Assembly: GCA_002435985.1 (NCBI GenBank)
Contig: DIXD01000023.1
Location: 1 to 35,088 of the forward strand
Direction of reading: 5' to 3'
DNA: 35,088 nt
Source: Spirochaetaceae bacterium UBA6089
GTDB lineage: Bacteria > Spirochaetota > Spirochaetia > Treponematales > Rectinemataceae
Part shown: positions 1 through 7,836 of the stretch, piece after piece
Layout of the letters: the number at the start of each line of letters is the position of its first letter
How positions within the stretch are numbered: position 1 is the first letter of the stretch
Notes under the pieces: generated by a model
The model's database searches: none
Seen by the model: only the letters and a program-made list of their open reading frames with translations
What the model was told of the DNA's origin: nothing
Translations under genes and position numbers: made by a program

Positions 1-164
1 GAAATGCTGTCGAGCAGCAAAAGCTGCCTCACGACTTTTTCCGAGAGATCCTTATCGACTTCGCCGACGAGGAGGATTGTCCGAGTTTTAAGAAAACGTT
101 CGTTGAGGGATTCTTCAGGCCGTTTTGCTTCGGTTTCGCCAGTCTGCGGCTCTGCTGATTTCAT
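1..164 (-). CDS. clpP: ATP-dependent Clp protease proteolytic subunit, N-terminal part (runs off window)
   Basis: Reading leftward from an ATG at 164, an open frame runs to the window edge and gives about 54 residues. A 20-residue polar head is followed by a segment ERFLKTRTILLVGEVDKDLS, then EKVVRQLLLLDS. This is the first strand and helix of ClpP, where 'RTI-L-G-V-D---A--V--QLL-L' is the family pattern. An AAGGAG ribosome site lies at 174-179, nine bases before the ATG, which fixes the start. The catalytic Ser/His/Asp lie outside the window. The long charged head differs from the usual short ClpP N-terminus and may be typical of a second ClpP paralogue. Identification rests on only a quarter of the protein. 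Confidence 0.72.
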   Translation of the reverse strand, partial: MKSAEPQTGETEAKRPEESLNERFLKTRTILLVGEVDKDLSEKVVRQLLLLDSI

Positions 165-307
165 TGTATACGACTCCTTGTAACACTCTTTGGAACACTT
201 AAATTGAATACTAATGATTTCGCGGTCTCGCGGCAACGGATTATCGAGGACTATAGGGCTCGGCCGACGCCCCTCAGCGCCGCCTTGTTACTCTCTACCA
301 TGCCCCA

Positions 308-336
308 TTGCCCATCGGTTTATTATATATTAAACT
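308..336 (+). promoter_or_regulatory. Possible promoter for tlpA-ccdA
   Basis: TTGCCC (308-313) is spaced 17 bases from TAAACT (331-336) in an AT-rich stretch upstream of the thioredoxin gene; an alternative -10, TATATT, is at 326-331. The rest of the 165-423 gap holds no gene or RNA that I can support. Confidence 0.3.
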
Positions 337-423
337 TTATATGTTAGACTACAAGGTTGCAGTTTGACTGCCCAAATCGGCGCCCTTACAGACGCCATGC
401 CCTTACGATATCAGGAGGATACC

Positions 424-981
424 ATGCGACGCGGCACCGTCTCCCGATTGCTTCTCGCTATATTGATACTGTTCTTTTCCGCCGGATTGGTCTTCGGCGC
501 CGAGGTCAGGCCCTGGTATGCGGCGCGCCTCGAGACTCTCGGTTTCTATGTCTTCGATCAGCCTTCCGAGCAGCCCAATTTCAACGTCGCCTCTGTCGAC
601 GGAAAAATGAAGAGCCGGCTTTCCACAAAAGGAAACGTCACACTCCTCAATTTTTGGGCCACATGGTGCCCACCCTGTAAAGAGGAGATCCCCACGATTC
701 AGAGACTTCATGAAATCATGAAAGGTGAAAAATTCGAAATCATGGCTGTCGACCTGGGCGAATCCCCCAAGAGCGTCAAGTCCTTCCTTGAAGAAAACAA
801 AATCACCTATCCCGTCTACGTCGATCCCAAGAACAGCCTGGCAAGCACCTATGCTTCCATCGGAATCCCCACCACCTATATTCTCGACAAAAACGGAAAA
901 TTCATCGCAGGCTTCATTGGCCCCTTCGACTATGATAATCCTGAATTCGTGGCCATCATGAAGGAACTTGCACGGAAATGA
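424..981 (+). CDS. TlpA-like membrane-anchored/secreted thioredoxin
   Basis: A 185-residue extracytoplasmic thiol-disulfide oxidoreductase. Residues 2-26 form a signal peptide or anchor (Arg-Arg, then a hydrophobic run ending VFGA). The thioredoxin fold begins near residue 50. The active site WCPPC has Cys82 and Cys85, and the cis-proline loop is GIPTT (Pro149). The insert between strands (VDLGESPKSVKSFLEE) is typical of the TlpA/ResA branch. The start is set by AGGAGG at 413-418, six bases before ATG 424; the longer upstream reading from 364 has no ribosome site and would bury the signal peptide. Its stop overlaps the ATG of ccdA (ATGA), so the two are translationally coupled and CcdA very likely supplies its electrons. 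The substrate protein is unknown. Confidence 0.9.
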   Translation: MRRGTVSRLLLAILILFFSAGLVFGAEVRPWYAARLETLGFYVFDQPSEQPNFNVASVDGKMKSRLSTKGNVTLLNFWATWCPPCKEEIPTIQRLHEIMKGEKFEIMAVDLGESPKSVKSFLEENKITYPVYVDPKNSLASTYASIGIPTTYILDKNGKFIAGFIGPFDYDNPEFVAIMKELARK

Positions 982-1982
982 ATCAGCCTGACCTGTTCGC
1001 GGCACTGACCGCAGGGCTCGTCTCCTTCATTTCCCCCTGCGTCCTTCCGCTGCTCCCCGCATATCTTTCGCTCTTGTCCGGCTTTACCGTGAAGGAGCTT
1101 GCCGGTCGGCAGCAGAAAGCCAAGCTCCTGGGCACGAGCCTGATGTTCTCCGCAGGTTTCACGCTCGCCTTTACGGTCTTGGGTATCGTCTTCTCCGGAG
1201 GAATGAACTTCATCGGAGGCGGCACTTCTCAGCTCTTCGGGAAGATTGCGGGCATCATTGTGATCGTGCTGGGCCTCAACCTCATGTTCGATTTTATTCG
1301 CATTCTGAACAATGACGCCAGGCTCATCCAAAAATTTTCAGGCAGGGGGCGGGGTGAAGTCAACGCCTTTTTGATGGGGCTAGCCTTTGCCGCGGGGTGG
1401 TCTCCGTGTATAGGGCCGATTCTGGCCTCGATTCTGCTCATGGCAGCGAGGAAGACGAACGTCGGCGCCGTGGCGCTGCTTCTTATCGCTTATTCCGCCG
1501 GCTTCGCCATTCCCTTTGTCGCGAGCGCCCTCTTCTTCGAGCGACTCTCTCCCCTGCTAAGCTTTCTTAAACGGCACGGTAAGGGAGTACGCATCGCCTC
1601 CGGCATACTCCTCATAGCCTTTGGGACCGTGATGCTCCTGGGATCCGTCTCGCGTATCCCGGCCATGGCCGCGCAGACAGGCTCTGCCCTTCTCGACTTC
1701 GAGGCTGCTTCTCCTCTCGCATCGCACCTCATCGGCGCAGGGATTTGGCTTTTGTTCGCAGGGCTTGCCCTTTACAGAATAGTAAGGTATCGCAGAGCCC
1801 TCAAGGCAGATTTTGTGGCCGAAGGAGCAGCGCCTCAGATACAAACGTCCCGGAAGCAAAAACCGCCCACAACCGCATATGCTTTTTTAGCCTTCTTCAT
1901 CGTTCTGGCTGCCCTCGAATTGATGGGCATCATGAGCCTTCTCCATCTTGTCGGCGGCTGGCTGACATTCAGCGGACTGTAA
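978..1982 (+). CDS. ccdA: Cytochrome c biogenesis/thiol-reduction transmembrane protein CcdA
   Basis: A 334-residue polytopic protein that moves reducing equivalents from cytoplasmic thioredoxin across the membrane. The two redox cysteines are seen in their family contexts: FISPCVLPLLPAYLS (Cys21, TM1) and GWSPCIGPIL (Cys144, TM4). Six hydrophobic helices cover roughly residues 5-235. A longer-than-usual tail follows: one extra helix (about 237-258), a basic linker and a final helix (about 296-325). Classical CcdA is about 220-240 residues, so the extra C-terminal helices are a distinguishing feature. It starts inside the stop of the TlpA-like gene, forming a two-gene unit. No cytochrome c genes are nearby, so the pair more likely serves general extracytoplasmic disulfide reduction. 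The 3' end overlaps the convergent gene at 1969 by 14 bases. Confidence 0.9.
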   Translation: MNQPDLFAALTAGLVSFISPCVLPLLPAYLSLLSGFTVKELAGRQQKAKLLGTSLMFSAGFTLAFTVLGIVFSGGMNFIGGGTSQLFGKIAGIIVIVLGLNLMFDFIRILNNDARLIQKFSGRGRGEVNAFLMGLAFAAGWSPCIGPILASILLMAARKTNVGAVALLLIAYSAGFAIPFVASALFFERLSPLLSFLKRHGKGVRIASGILLIAFGTVMLLGSVSRIPAMAAQTGSALLDFEAASPLASHLIGAGIWLLFAGLALYRIVRYRRALKADFVAEGAAPQIQTSRKQKPPTTAYAFLAFFIVLAALELMGIMSLLHLVGGWLTFSGL

Positions 1983-2907
1983 TGCCCAACACCGAGCGGC
2001 GCAGACGCTCGGCCCAGACAATGGCCAACGAGAGCACAAGGCGCGGTACCATGAGCCAAAAGACAGGCAGACCGATCGCGGCGTAGAGCACCGTATCTTC
2101 AAAGAGCGAATGGGAGATCGCGGCGTGGTGGTTGAAAAGGTCCCCTTGCGCCGCGGTCATCCGCCCCTCGTCGCGCGCCGCCTTGATGACACCCGCCCCA
2201 TACGCGTAGCCCACGATGTTGATCACAATCCACAGAAAGCTCATCGAGGGGTCAAGGCCGAAAATGCGCATAAGCCATCCGAGCCAGCGCGAAAGCCACT
2301 CGATCAGGTTGAACTGTTCGAGGAGAATCTGGGCAAGCATGAGTATGAGAATATAGAAGACAATGCGCCCCGTGAGCTTCAGGGTGGAAATCGCCCACGC
2401 ACCCAGCATGGGCCAGAAGGCGCTCTGCGACACGGCGCCCGAAGCAAAGAGCTTTACCTCTGCAAATGAAGGTGGAATGATGAGGTTGAGGATGGCGCCC
2501 GCGAAAATCGCCACACCGATGCGCAGCAGGGCCATCTTGGCGGCCGAGGAGCCCAGCGACTTCATCACCGTCGTCTCGACGACAAGGTTGTGCGAGATGA
2601 GGCACATCACCGCGAGGATCGTCGCATCGTGCAGACTGAGATTCATCGAGCTCATCACGGCGATGGCGGAATAGTTGTTGAGGAGCGCGCCCGAAATGTA
2701 GACGAGCGCGGCCTCCCCAGGCAAACCGAGTATCCGCATGAGGGGATGCAGCACAAGAGCGATTTTCTCAAGCAGTCCGCTCCAGCCGAGAAGCGCCACG
2801 AAGAGGCTCACCGGCACCATGATTTTCAAAAGAAACCAGGAGGTATCGAAGGTCCGCTTGAGCCACGTGCGCCCGATGAGTTCCAGATTTTGGGCAGACA
2901 ATGTCAT
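1969..2907 (-). CDS. Nucleoside-recognition (Gate) domain membrane protein
   Basis: A 312-residue integral membrane protein with about eight hydrophobic segments. It shows two repeats of the Gate (nucleoside recognition) type: first half with SGLLEKIALVLHPLMRILGLPG then a helix-rich EAALVYISGALLNNYSAIAV, second half with LIEWLSRWLGWLMRIFGLDP then an IVGYAYGAGV segment. The family includes SpmA/SpmB-like and YjiH-like proteins; the transported substrate of stand-alone members is not settled, and nucleosides or other small metabolites are only guesses. The start at 2907 (MTLSAQ) has a GGAAAG ribosome site and lies one base after the malQ stop (2909-2911), so it is probably the last gene of radA-malQ-Gate. 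An upstream extension to 3096 would sit inside malQ and is rejected. Confidence 0.72.
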   Translation of the reverse strand: MTLSAQNLELIGRTWLKRTFDTSWFLLKIMVPVSLFVALLGWSGLLEKIALVLHPLMRILGLPGEAALVYISGALLNNYSAIAVMSSMNLSLHDATILAVMCLISHNLVVETTVMKSLGSSAAKMALLRIGVAIFAGAILNLIIPPSFAEVKLFASGAVSQSAFWPMLGAWAISTLKLTGRIVFYILILMLAQILLEQFNLIEWLSRWLGWLMRIFGLDPSMSFLWIVINIVGYAYGAGVIKAARDEGRMTAAQGDLFNHHAAISHSLFEDTVLYAAIGLPVFWLMVPRLVLSLAIVWAERLRRSVLGITVR

Positions 2908-2908
2908 G

Positions 2909-5206
2909 CTAGCGCTTTCCGTCCGACACGTTTCGAACCACGAGTTTCGAGATAAAAGCTGAAAAATCCTTATCCTTTGCGAGAGCACGAAGATCGACCG
3001 CCATGCGATATGTCCAATTTGTGGGGAGTGTGGTGCCGGGCACATTGATTCTCTCATTGCGCGGGTCGGACTCTCTCCATTCCGGATGACAGGCAAGGAG
3101 GTCCTGCACGGGATATACCGTCGCGATCGAGGAAGAGAGCGCCATCGCGCGGATGAGTACCGCGGCGGCGGCAGGGTCGAGAATCTTGGGCGCCTCGGCG
3201 GCGCTTGGTGGCTGCTCTGCCACGTTTTGTGGCTCTACCACAGGTTGGCGCGCCTGCTCCACATCTCCTTTCCCGCGCCTGCAGCTTTCGAGCAGGGAAC
3301 ACAGCAGCGCATCGTGCTCCGCCATCTTAGCAAACATGGCCCAGAGCTGCGGCCGGTCTGCCTCTTCCTCCCACCACTGACGTATGTTCGTCGAGTCGTG
3401 GACAGAGGTGCAGGCGACCGACAAAGGCTCATACATTTCAAGCGGAATATAGGGCTGGCCAACGCTCTCCCATCTCCGCTCCCAGCGGAGCACTCGAAGC
3501 CCGGGTATTCCCATCTCCCGCAACACCTTGGGGACACAGGACGGCACGGCGCCGAGGTCCTCCGCAAATGGCTGCATATCTGTCGCCGACACAAGCATCG
3601 ACAAAAGATCGCGCCCTCTTTTCTCCCATATATCCAAAGATGCAGCGGTCAACGCGGCAGCCTTTCCCTCCAGCACAGCCTGTTCCTGCGCGCCTAGGCT
3701 CTTCCAACTCGTCGTGTCATGATAGCTCCACTGAAAGACGTACTTGTCGGGTTCGACCTCATAGAGGGCCCTGTCGATCCACCAATCGCCCATTCTACGC
3801 GCATATTCATCGAGGCTATGACTCGCCTCCGGGAAGTCCCGTCTCAGATCTTGGAAGAGCGCATAGATATCCGCCGTGCCCCGGATTTCCGGATTAAAGA
3901 GGAAGAGCGGTTCTTCCTTGATGCGAACGAAGCAGGCCGCGCGCAGATCCACAAGGCGTTGTGCCAGGACTGATTTTCGGTCGGCCGCAGATTGCTCGGC
4001 CACGGGCTGCTTTATTGCATGCTGCTCGGCCGCAGGTTGCTCGGCTGCAGGCTGCGCGGCGCCGGCACGCTCCTCCACTGCTGGAACTGCATCGAGGCAT
4101 TGCTTTTCGGCAGACTGGATCTTCCATTCGGGAACATGCGGCTTCGAGAGCCATCTAATGCGCTCATCCGAAAAACCGAGGGAGATCAGCTCGTCGCGGC
4201 CTACACGCTCGGAGGGTTCGAAAGCCCCAATATAGGCATCGCTCTCTGCGGCGCTGATGGCCCATATACGGAAAAACCCGAGTACATGATCGATGCGGTA
4301 GGCTGTATAGAATCTGTCCGCGTAGCCGAGGCGCCGACGCCAGAATGCAAAATCTTGGGCGCGGAGCGCGTCCCAGTTATAAAGAGGAAAGCCCCAGTTC
4401 TGGCCTCGCGGCGAGTACATGTCGGGCGGTGCCCCCGCCTGCTTGTCGAGGATGAAAATATCGCGCTGGAACCAGACGTCCGCAGAATCTTTCGCGAGCA
4501 GTATAGGGATGTCGCCCATAATGTCGACGCCCATATCCCTCACTGTCTGCGCCGCCCGCTGCAGCTGCTCGCGCGCGAGGACCTGGAGCCAGAGGCGGAA
4601 TCGCGCTTCTTCCGCAAACTCGGGATTGAACCAGAGCGTTTCGATATCCGTGGAAGAGACCGTTTTCCATTCTGGCCACTCCCACCACGGGGCACGACCG
4701 AATTTCTCCTTTAGCGAAACAAAACAGGCATAGGGCTTGGCCCAGCTCTCCCTGGCAGCGAAGGCCTCTGCAAGCGGCTCGCAAAAATCCCGGCTCGCAT
4801 CCCATGCTACGCGGAGCGCGGTGAGCTTTGCCTGCAAAACCGCCTCGAAGGGAACACGCACACTTTTCCCGAATTTCCGGTTCAGAGCCTGCTCCGCACG
4901 GACAAGACCGCCCGCCTTCTTGTCCTCGAGCGGCACACCCAGCAAGGCCATCGTCTCCGCAGTCTCGGACAGAGAAATATACAAAGGATGCAGGGCAAAG
5001 GCGCTCAGGGCCGCATACGGCGAAGTGAAATTCCCCGTATCGTTGAACGGCAGAAGCTGAATGAGGGAAAGGCCCCACCGCTGTGCAAGCCTGCCGAGAG
5101 GCACCAAATCCGAAAAGACCCCGCACGCGGCAGTTTTATTCTTTTTGAGGGCGAGAAGCGGCACCGCAAGTCCCGCAATTTTCTTTTTTTCGTGGATAAA
5201 TTTCAT
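2909..5206 (-). CDS. malQ: 4-alpha-glucanotransferase (GH77, amylomaltase)
   Basis: A 765-residue cytoplasmic enzyme that transfers alpha-1,4-glucan segments between maltooligosaccharides. GH77 landmarks are all present: the N-terminal SLIQLLPFNDTG and SPYAALSAFALHPLYI, the loop DIMGDIPILLAKDSADVW (229-245), nucleophile Asp306 in YRIDHVLGFFRIW, acid/base Glu549 in PFAEDLGAVP, and transition-state Asp604 in SVHDSTNIRQWW. The length exceeds the usual 500-700 because of two Ala/Glu/Gln/Pro-rich insertions, residues about 376-412 and 648-674, neither touching the catalytic residues. The start is ATG 5206 with AGGAG in front; it overlaps the radA stop (ATGA), implying coupled translation. It probably cooperates with the alpha-glucoside operon at 28312-35088 and with glycogen metabolism. 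Confidence 0.93.
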   Translation of the reverse strand: MKFIHEKKKIAGLAVPLLALKKNKTAACGVFSDLVPLGRLAQRWGLSLIQLLPFNDTGNFTSPYAALSAFALHPLYISLSETAETMALLGVPLEDKKAGGLVRAEQALNRKFGKSVRVPFEAVLQAKLTALRVAWDASRDFCEPLAEAFAARESWAKPYACFVSLKEKFGRAPWWEWPEWKTVSSTDIETLWFNPEFAEEARFRLWLQVLAREQLQRAAQTVRDMGVDIMGDIPILLAKDSADVWFQRDIFILDKQAGAPPDMYSPRGQNWGFPLYNWDALRAQDFAFWRRRLGYADRFYTAYRIDHVLGFFRIWAISAAESDAYIGAFEPSERVGRDELISLGFSDERIRWLSKPHVPEWKIQSAEKQCLDAVPAVEERAGAAQPAAEQPAAEQHAIKQPVAEQSAADRKSVLAQRLVDLRAACFVRIKEEPLFLFNPEIRGTADIYALFQDLRRDFPEASHSLDEYARRMGDWWIDRALYEVEPDKYVFQWSYHDTTSWKSLGAQEQAVLEGKAAALTAASLDIWEKRGRDLLSMLVSATDMQPFAEDLGAVPSCVPKVLREMGIPGLRVLRWERRWESVGQPYIPLEMYEPLSVACTSVHDSTNIRQWWEEEADRPQLWAMFAKMAEHDALLCSLLESCRRGKGDVEQARQPVVEPQNVAEQPPSAAEAPKILDPAAAAVLIRAMALSSSIATVYPVQDLLACHPEWRESDPRNERINVPGTTLPTNWTYRMAVDLRALAKDKDFSAFISKLVVRNVSDGKR

Positions 5207-6612
5207 GTTCTGTTCTCCTGATTCCATAGAATACGCAGCGCTTCCCTAAGAGAAGAGACACCCCGCCAGGGAGGAACAGATTGCCCTGCGCCGACTCCAG
5301 CTCCAGCCCCAGCCTTGCCGGCGCGCGCGCGTGGAACTTCTTCACCGGGGAGAGCGGCCTTGGGCCCTATAATCCGTGTAAAACCAAGCTGGCTCGCAGC
5401 TTTTGCGCGCCGCTCCATCGAGAGGACGGGCCGGACTTCCCCGGCAAGCGAGAGCTCGCCCGCAATCGCCGACCCTTCGGGCAGCGCCTGTCCCGATCTC
5501 GCGGAATAGAGGGCGCAGGCGAGGGGCAGATCGACCGCCGGCTCCGTGAGCCGGAGGCCCCCCGCCACATTCACATATATCTCCTGGCTCGAAAAATCGA
5601 GCCTGGTCTGTTTTTCGAGCACCGCCGCAATCCGCGACACGTGCAGCGGATCGATCCTGTCCGAATACACCCGCATAATACCCGACTTCGAGGGAATCGT
5701 AAGCGCCTGCACCTCGGCGAGCAGAATCCGCGAGCCTTCGTGAACGATGGCCACTGCGATACCTGCAGGCAGCTGACCCTCTCGCCGCACCATGAAGATG
5801 CCCGAAGGGTCGGCAAGCTCCGTAAGCCCTCCCTTTCCCATCAGAAAGAACCCGAGTTCGTCCGAAGAGCCAAAGCGGTTCTTGCTCGTGCGCAGCACCC
5901 TGAGCGCATTCTCCGCCTGCTCGAAGCTGAGCACCGCATCGACGAGATGCTCTGCCGCCTTTGGTCCCGCGATCATGCCGTCCTTCGTCACGTGCGCGAC
6001 CAGCACGACAATCGAATCGTGGCTCTTCGCCCACTCCACAAATTCCTGCGTGCAGAACTTTATCTGATTCGGCGTCCCCGGCACCGCACCTGCTTCCGGC
6101 GAGTGCACGGTCTGGATCGAGTCGACCACGGTGAGTAGCGGGTGGACAGAATCCATCACCGACAGGCAAGCGTGCACATCATTGCTGCAGAATACTTCGA
6201 TCTGCTTCGAGATCGCCCCGATGCGCTCGGCCCGAAGCCGGATCTGTGCGGCCGACTCTTCGCCGGAGACATAGAGCGCCTTGCCCTTTGCCCCAAAATG
6301 AGCACAGGCCTGGAGCAACAGTGTACTCTTACCAATCCCCGGTTCACCGCCGATGAGGATCGCAGAGCCGCGCATAAAACCACCCCCGAGCACACGATCC
6401 AGTTCGGAGAGCCCAGAGGAGACGCGGGCCCCCAGCGCCGGGTCCACCGACTCCAGGGGAACCGAGAAGACCGTGTTGTCTTTTTCGAAACGCCCTATGG
6501 TCTTGACTTCGACCATGGTGTTCCACTGCCCGCACTCCGGGCAGCGCCCGAGCCATTTCGGCTCCTCGTGCCCGCATGCCGTACAGCGATAGATGAGCGA
6601 AGGCTTTTTCAT
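5203..6612 (-). CDS. radA: DNA repair protein RadA (Sms)
   Basis: A 469-residue RecA-like helicase acting in branch migration of recombination intermediates. Domain order: zinc finger (Cys10, Cys13, Cys24, Cys27), RecA-type ATPase with Walker A GGEPGIGKST (88-97) and Walker B-like LLTVVDSIQT (159-168), the RadA-specific KNRFG motif (244-248), then a Lon-protease-like domain (about 280-440) containing VAGGLRLTEPAVDLPLACAL. A Gly/Ala-rich insertion (AGKAGAGAGVGAG) sits near the C-terminus, outside conserved motifs. ATG 6612 was chosen because MKKPSLIYRCTACG matches the family N-terminus; the ribosome site (AGGCAG) is weak. It is followed directly by malQ with a 4-base overlap, a functionally odd pairing. 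Confidence 0.95.
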   Translation of the reverse strand: MKKPSLIYRCTACGHEEPKWLGRCPECGQWNTMVEVKTIGRFEKDNTVFSVPLESVDPALGARVSSGLSELDRVLGGGFMRGSAILIGGEPGIGKSTLLLQACAHFGAKGKALYVSGEESAAQIRLRAERIGAISKQIEVFCSNDVHACLSVMDSVHPLLTVVDSIQTVHSPEAGAVPGTPNQIKFCTQEFVEWAKSHDSIVVLVAHVTKDGMIAGPKAAEHLVDAVLSFEQAENALRVLRTSKNRFGSSDELGFFLMGKGGLTELADPSGIFMVRREGQLPAGIAVAIVHEGSRILLAEVQALTIPSKSGIMRVYSDRIDPLHVSRIAAVLEKQTRLDFSSQEIYVNVAGGLRLTEPAVDLPLACALYSARSGQALPEGSAIAGELSLAGEVRPVLSMERRAKAASQLGFTRIIGPKAALPGEEVPRARAGKAGAGAGVGAGQSVPPWRGVSSLREALRILWNQENRT

Positions 6613-6794
6613 ACTGCCTGTATGGTATATGAGGGAAGGGGGAGGTTCAATATGGTATGAAATCTTAATGTTCGCTCCACTACGCTCACAGGGGAATTGC
6701 CTTAAAATCACAAGCAGCGAAAAAAGACGATACTGACAATATTCGGACGTAGCTCTCGTCTATGAGATGACAGGATTTTAATTGAAACATTCTA

Positions 6795-6823
6795 TTGACT
6801 TTTTGTCTATAGACACCTATATT
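6795..6823 (+). promoter_or_regulatory. Promoter of padR with a 12-bp palindromic operator in the spacer
   Basis: TTGACT (6795-6800) and TATATT (6818-6823) are separated by exactly 17 bases. Between them lies the perfect 12-bp palindrome TGTCTATAGACA (6804-6815). An operator in this position would block RNA polymerase, and the adjacent PadR protein is the obvious candidate to bind it (autoregulation, inference). Confidence 0.72.
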
Positions 6824-6852
6824 TTATATAGGACATCATCAGGAGGGATACG

Positions 6853-7248
6853 ATGCCGCGAGGGCCGTTTGGCAGAGGTGGTATGCAACGAAGGGGCATG
6901 GGCCCAATGAGAGGCGGGAGCATGTATCTTAAGACATGCATCCTTGTGCTCCTCCAAAAAGAAAGGAGCTATGGTTACAGCCTCGCAAATGATCTGAGGC
7001 AATTCGGCATCGATCCTGAAATGATTGATATCAGCATCATTTACAGAGCATTGCGCGATCTCGAGATTGAAGGCCTCGTCACTACTTCATGGGAAGAGCG
7101 CAGTCTAGGGCCTCAGCGCAGGATGTATGCTTTGACTCCGCAAGGTAGGGAAGTCCTAATGAGTTTGATGCAGGAACTTCATGAGCGCAGGCGTGAAATT
7201 GAAGCTCTTGAAAGAGTCTATGAAGAGGCAACGAAAAGGGATCCTTAG
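6853..7248 (+). CDS. PadR-family transcriptional regulator
   Basis: A 131-residue regulator. The winged helix covers about residues 24-100: LKTCILVLLQKERSYGYSLA, then IDISIIYRALRDLEIEGLV (recognition helix region), then the wing around RRMYALTPQGREVL. The C-terminal helix (MQELHERRREIEALERVYEE) is the short dimerisation arm of the PadR-s2 type. Unusual is the first 23 residues, rich in Gly, Arg and Met (MPRGPFGRGGMQRRGMGPMR), absent from ordinary PadR proteins. An AGGAGGG ribosome site (6841-6847) precedes the ATG. It sits 34 bases before the DUF5320 gene and likely represses its own promoter; the signal sensed is unknown but redox or metal status would suit the neighbourhood. Confidence 0.88.
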   Translation: MPRGPFGRGGMQRRGMGPMRGGSMYLKTCILVLLQKERSYGYSLANDLRQFGIDPEMIDISIIYRALRDLEIEGLVTTSWEERSLGPQRRMYALTPQGREVLMSLMQELHERRREIEALERVYEEATKRDP

Positions 7249-7282
7249 TGATACCTTATATTGTGATAGAGGAGGTATGATT

Positions 7283-7618
7283 ATGCCGTATCTCGATGGT
7301 ACAGGTCCTAATGGTCTTGGCCCTCTTACGGGTCGAGGGCTTGGGTATTGCAGCGGTGCTGTTGGTCTTGGGTATGGATATGGTTTTGGCTGGGGCAGAG
7401 GCTATGGGCGCGGTATGGGCTATGGCAGAAGATTTGGAGCCTGGGGCGTTGCTCCCTACGCAAACGCGTGGGGTGCTCTTCCCTATGCTCCATTATCACC
7501 CGAGACACAGAGACAAGCTCTTGCGAATGAGCAGAGAATCCTCGAGACAAGACTAGAAGCTCTTAAGTCTCAGATAGAAGAACTCGAAAAGAAAAAATCC
7601 GAGACGCCGAACAACTAA
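7283..7618 (+). CDS. DUF5320-family Gly-rich/coiled-coil protein
   Basis: A 111-residue protein. The N-terminus MPYLDGTGPNGLGPLTGRGL is the hallmark of DUF5320, followed by GYCSG and a Gly/Tyr/Arg-rich stretch (residues about 25-57). The C-terminal third (SPETQRQALANEQRILETRLEALKSQIEELEKKKSE) is a clear coiled coil. The start at 7283 is preferred over the in-frame ATG at 7277 because GAGGAGG (7269-7275) is then seven bases upstream. DUF5320 genes are commonly found beside NifX-like proteins, DUF134 regulators and MinD/Mrp ATPases in anaerobes, as here; no biochemical function is established to my knowledge. The single Cys in GYCSG might bind a metal but this is a guess. Bicistronic with padR. 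Confidence 0.8.
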   Translation: MPYLDGTGPNGLGPLTGRGLGYCSGAVGLGYGYGFGWGRGYGRGMGYGRRFGAWGVAPYANAWGALPYAPLSPETQRQALANEQRILETRLEALKSQIEELEKKKSETPNN

Positions 7619-7693
7619 CGAATGAGTTCACGCAGAGCTTTTTATATTTTCTATAAATTGCTCGCGCATCGTTTGGTAGATTTATCGCACGGC

Positions 7694-7737
7694 TAATCGA
7701 GGAGGCGGCTGGTGAACGCCTGCCTCTTACTCGATTA
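7694..7737. other. Two-tier stem-loop, possible structured RNA
   Basis: Outer arms TAATCGA (7694-7700) and TCGATTA (7731-7737) are perfect complements. Directly inside, GGAGGCG (7701-7707) pairs with CGCCTGCC (7717-7724) with one bulged G. It lies just upstream of the hairpin at 7741. Strand cannot be decided, though the DUF5320 transcript would run through it. Confidence 0.4.
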
Positions 7738-7740
7738 CAT

Positions 7741-7771
7741 AAGAGTCTTCGGCGTGATGCCGAAGGCTCTT
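7741..7771. terminator. Strong 13-bp hairpin between convergent units
   Basis: Arms 7741-7753 and 7759-7771 pair over 13 positions with one G-U wobble and a 5-base loop (GTGAT). It lies between the 3' end of padR-DUF5320 and the 3' end of the minus-strand operon. The following T-run is poor (TGTTG), so termination efficiency is uncertain; it may serve as a bidirectional 3' stabiliser. Confidence 0.55.
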
Positions 7772-7836
7772 GTTGTACCTAAGATCATTTACGTTTTATA
7801 CCTCATTCTTTTCTTTTCCTGTTTGTCAGCATTGAC

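Noticed and set aside
403..1005. Long minus-strand frame opposite the thioredoxin gene
   Set aside because: A shadow of the GC-rich coding strand; the plus-strand protein has a signal peptide, WCPPC motif and ribosome site.
2908..3096. Longer N-terminus for the Gate-domain protein
   Set aside because: It would lie inside malQ, lacks a ribosome site and does not look like membrane protein sequence; the start at 2907 fits better.
3975..4158. Frames opposite the MalQ insertion as separate genes
   Set aside because: They are Ala/Arg-rich readings of the same repeated DNA and have no independent support.
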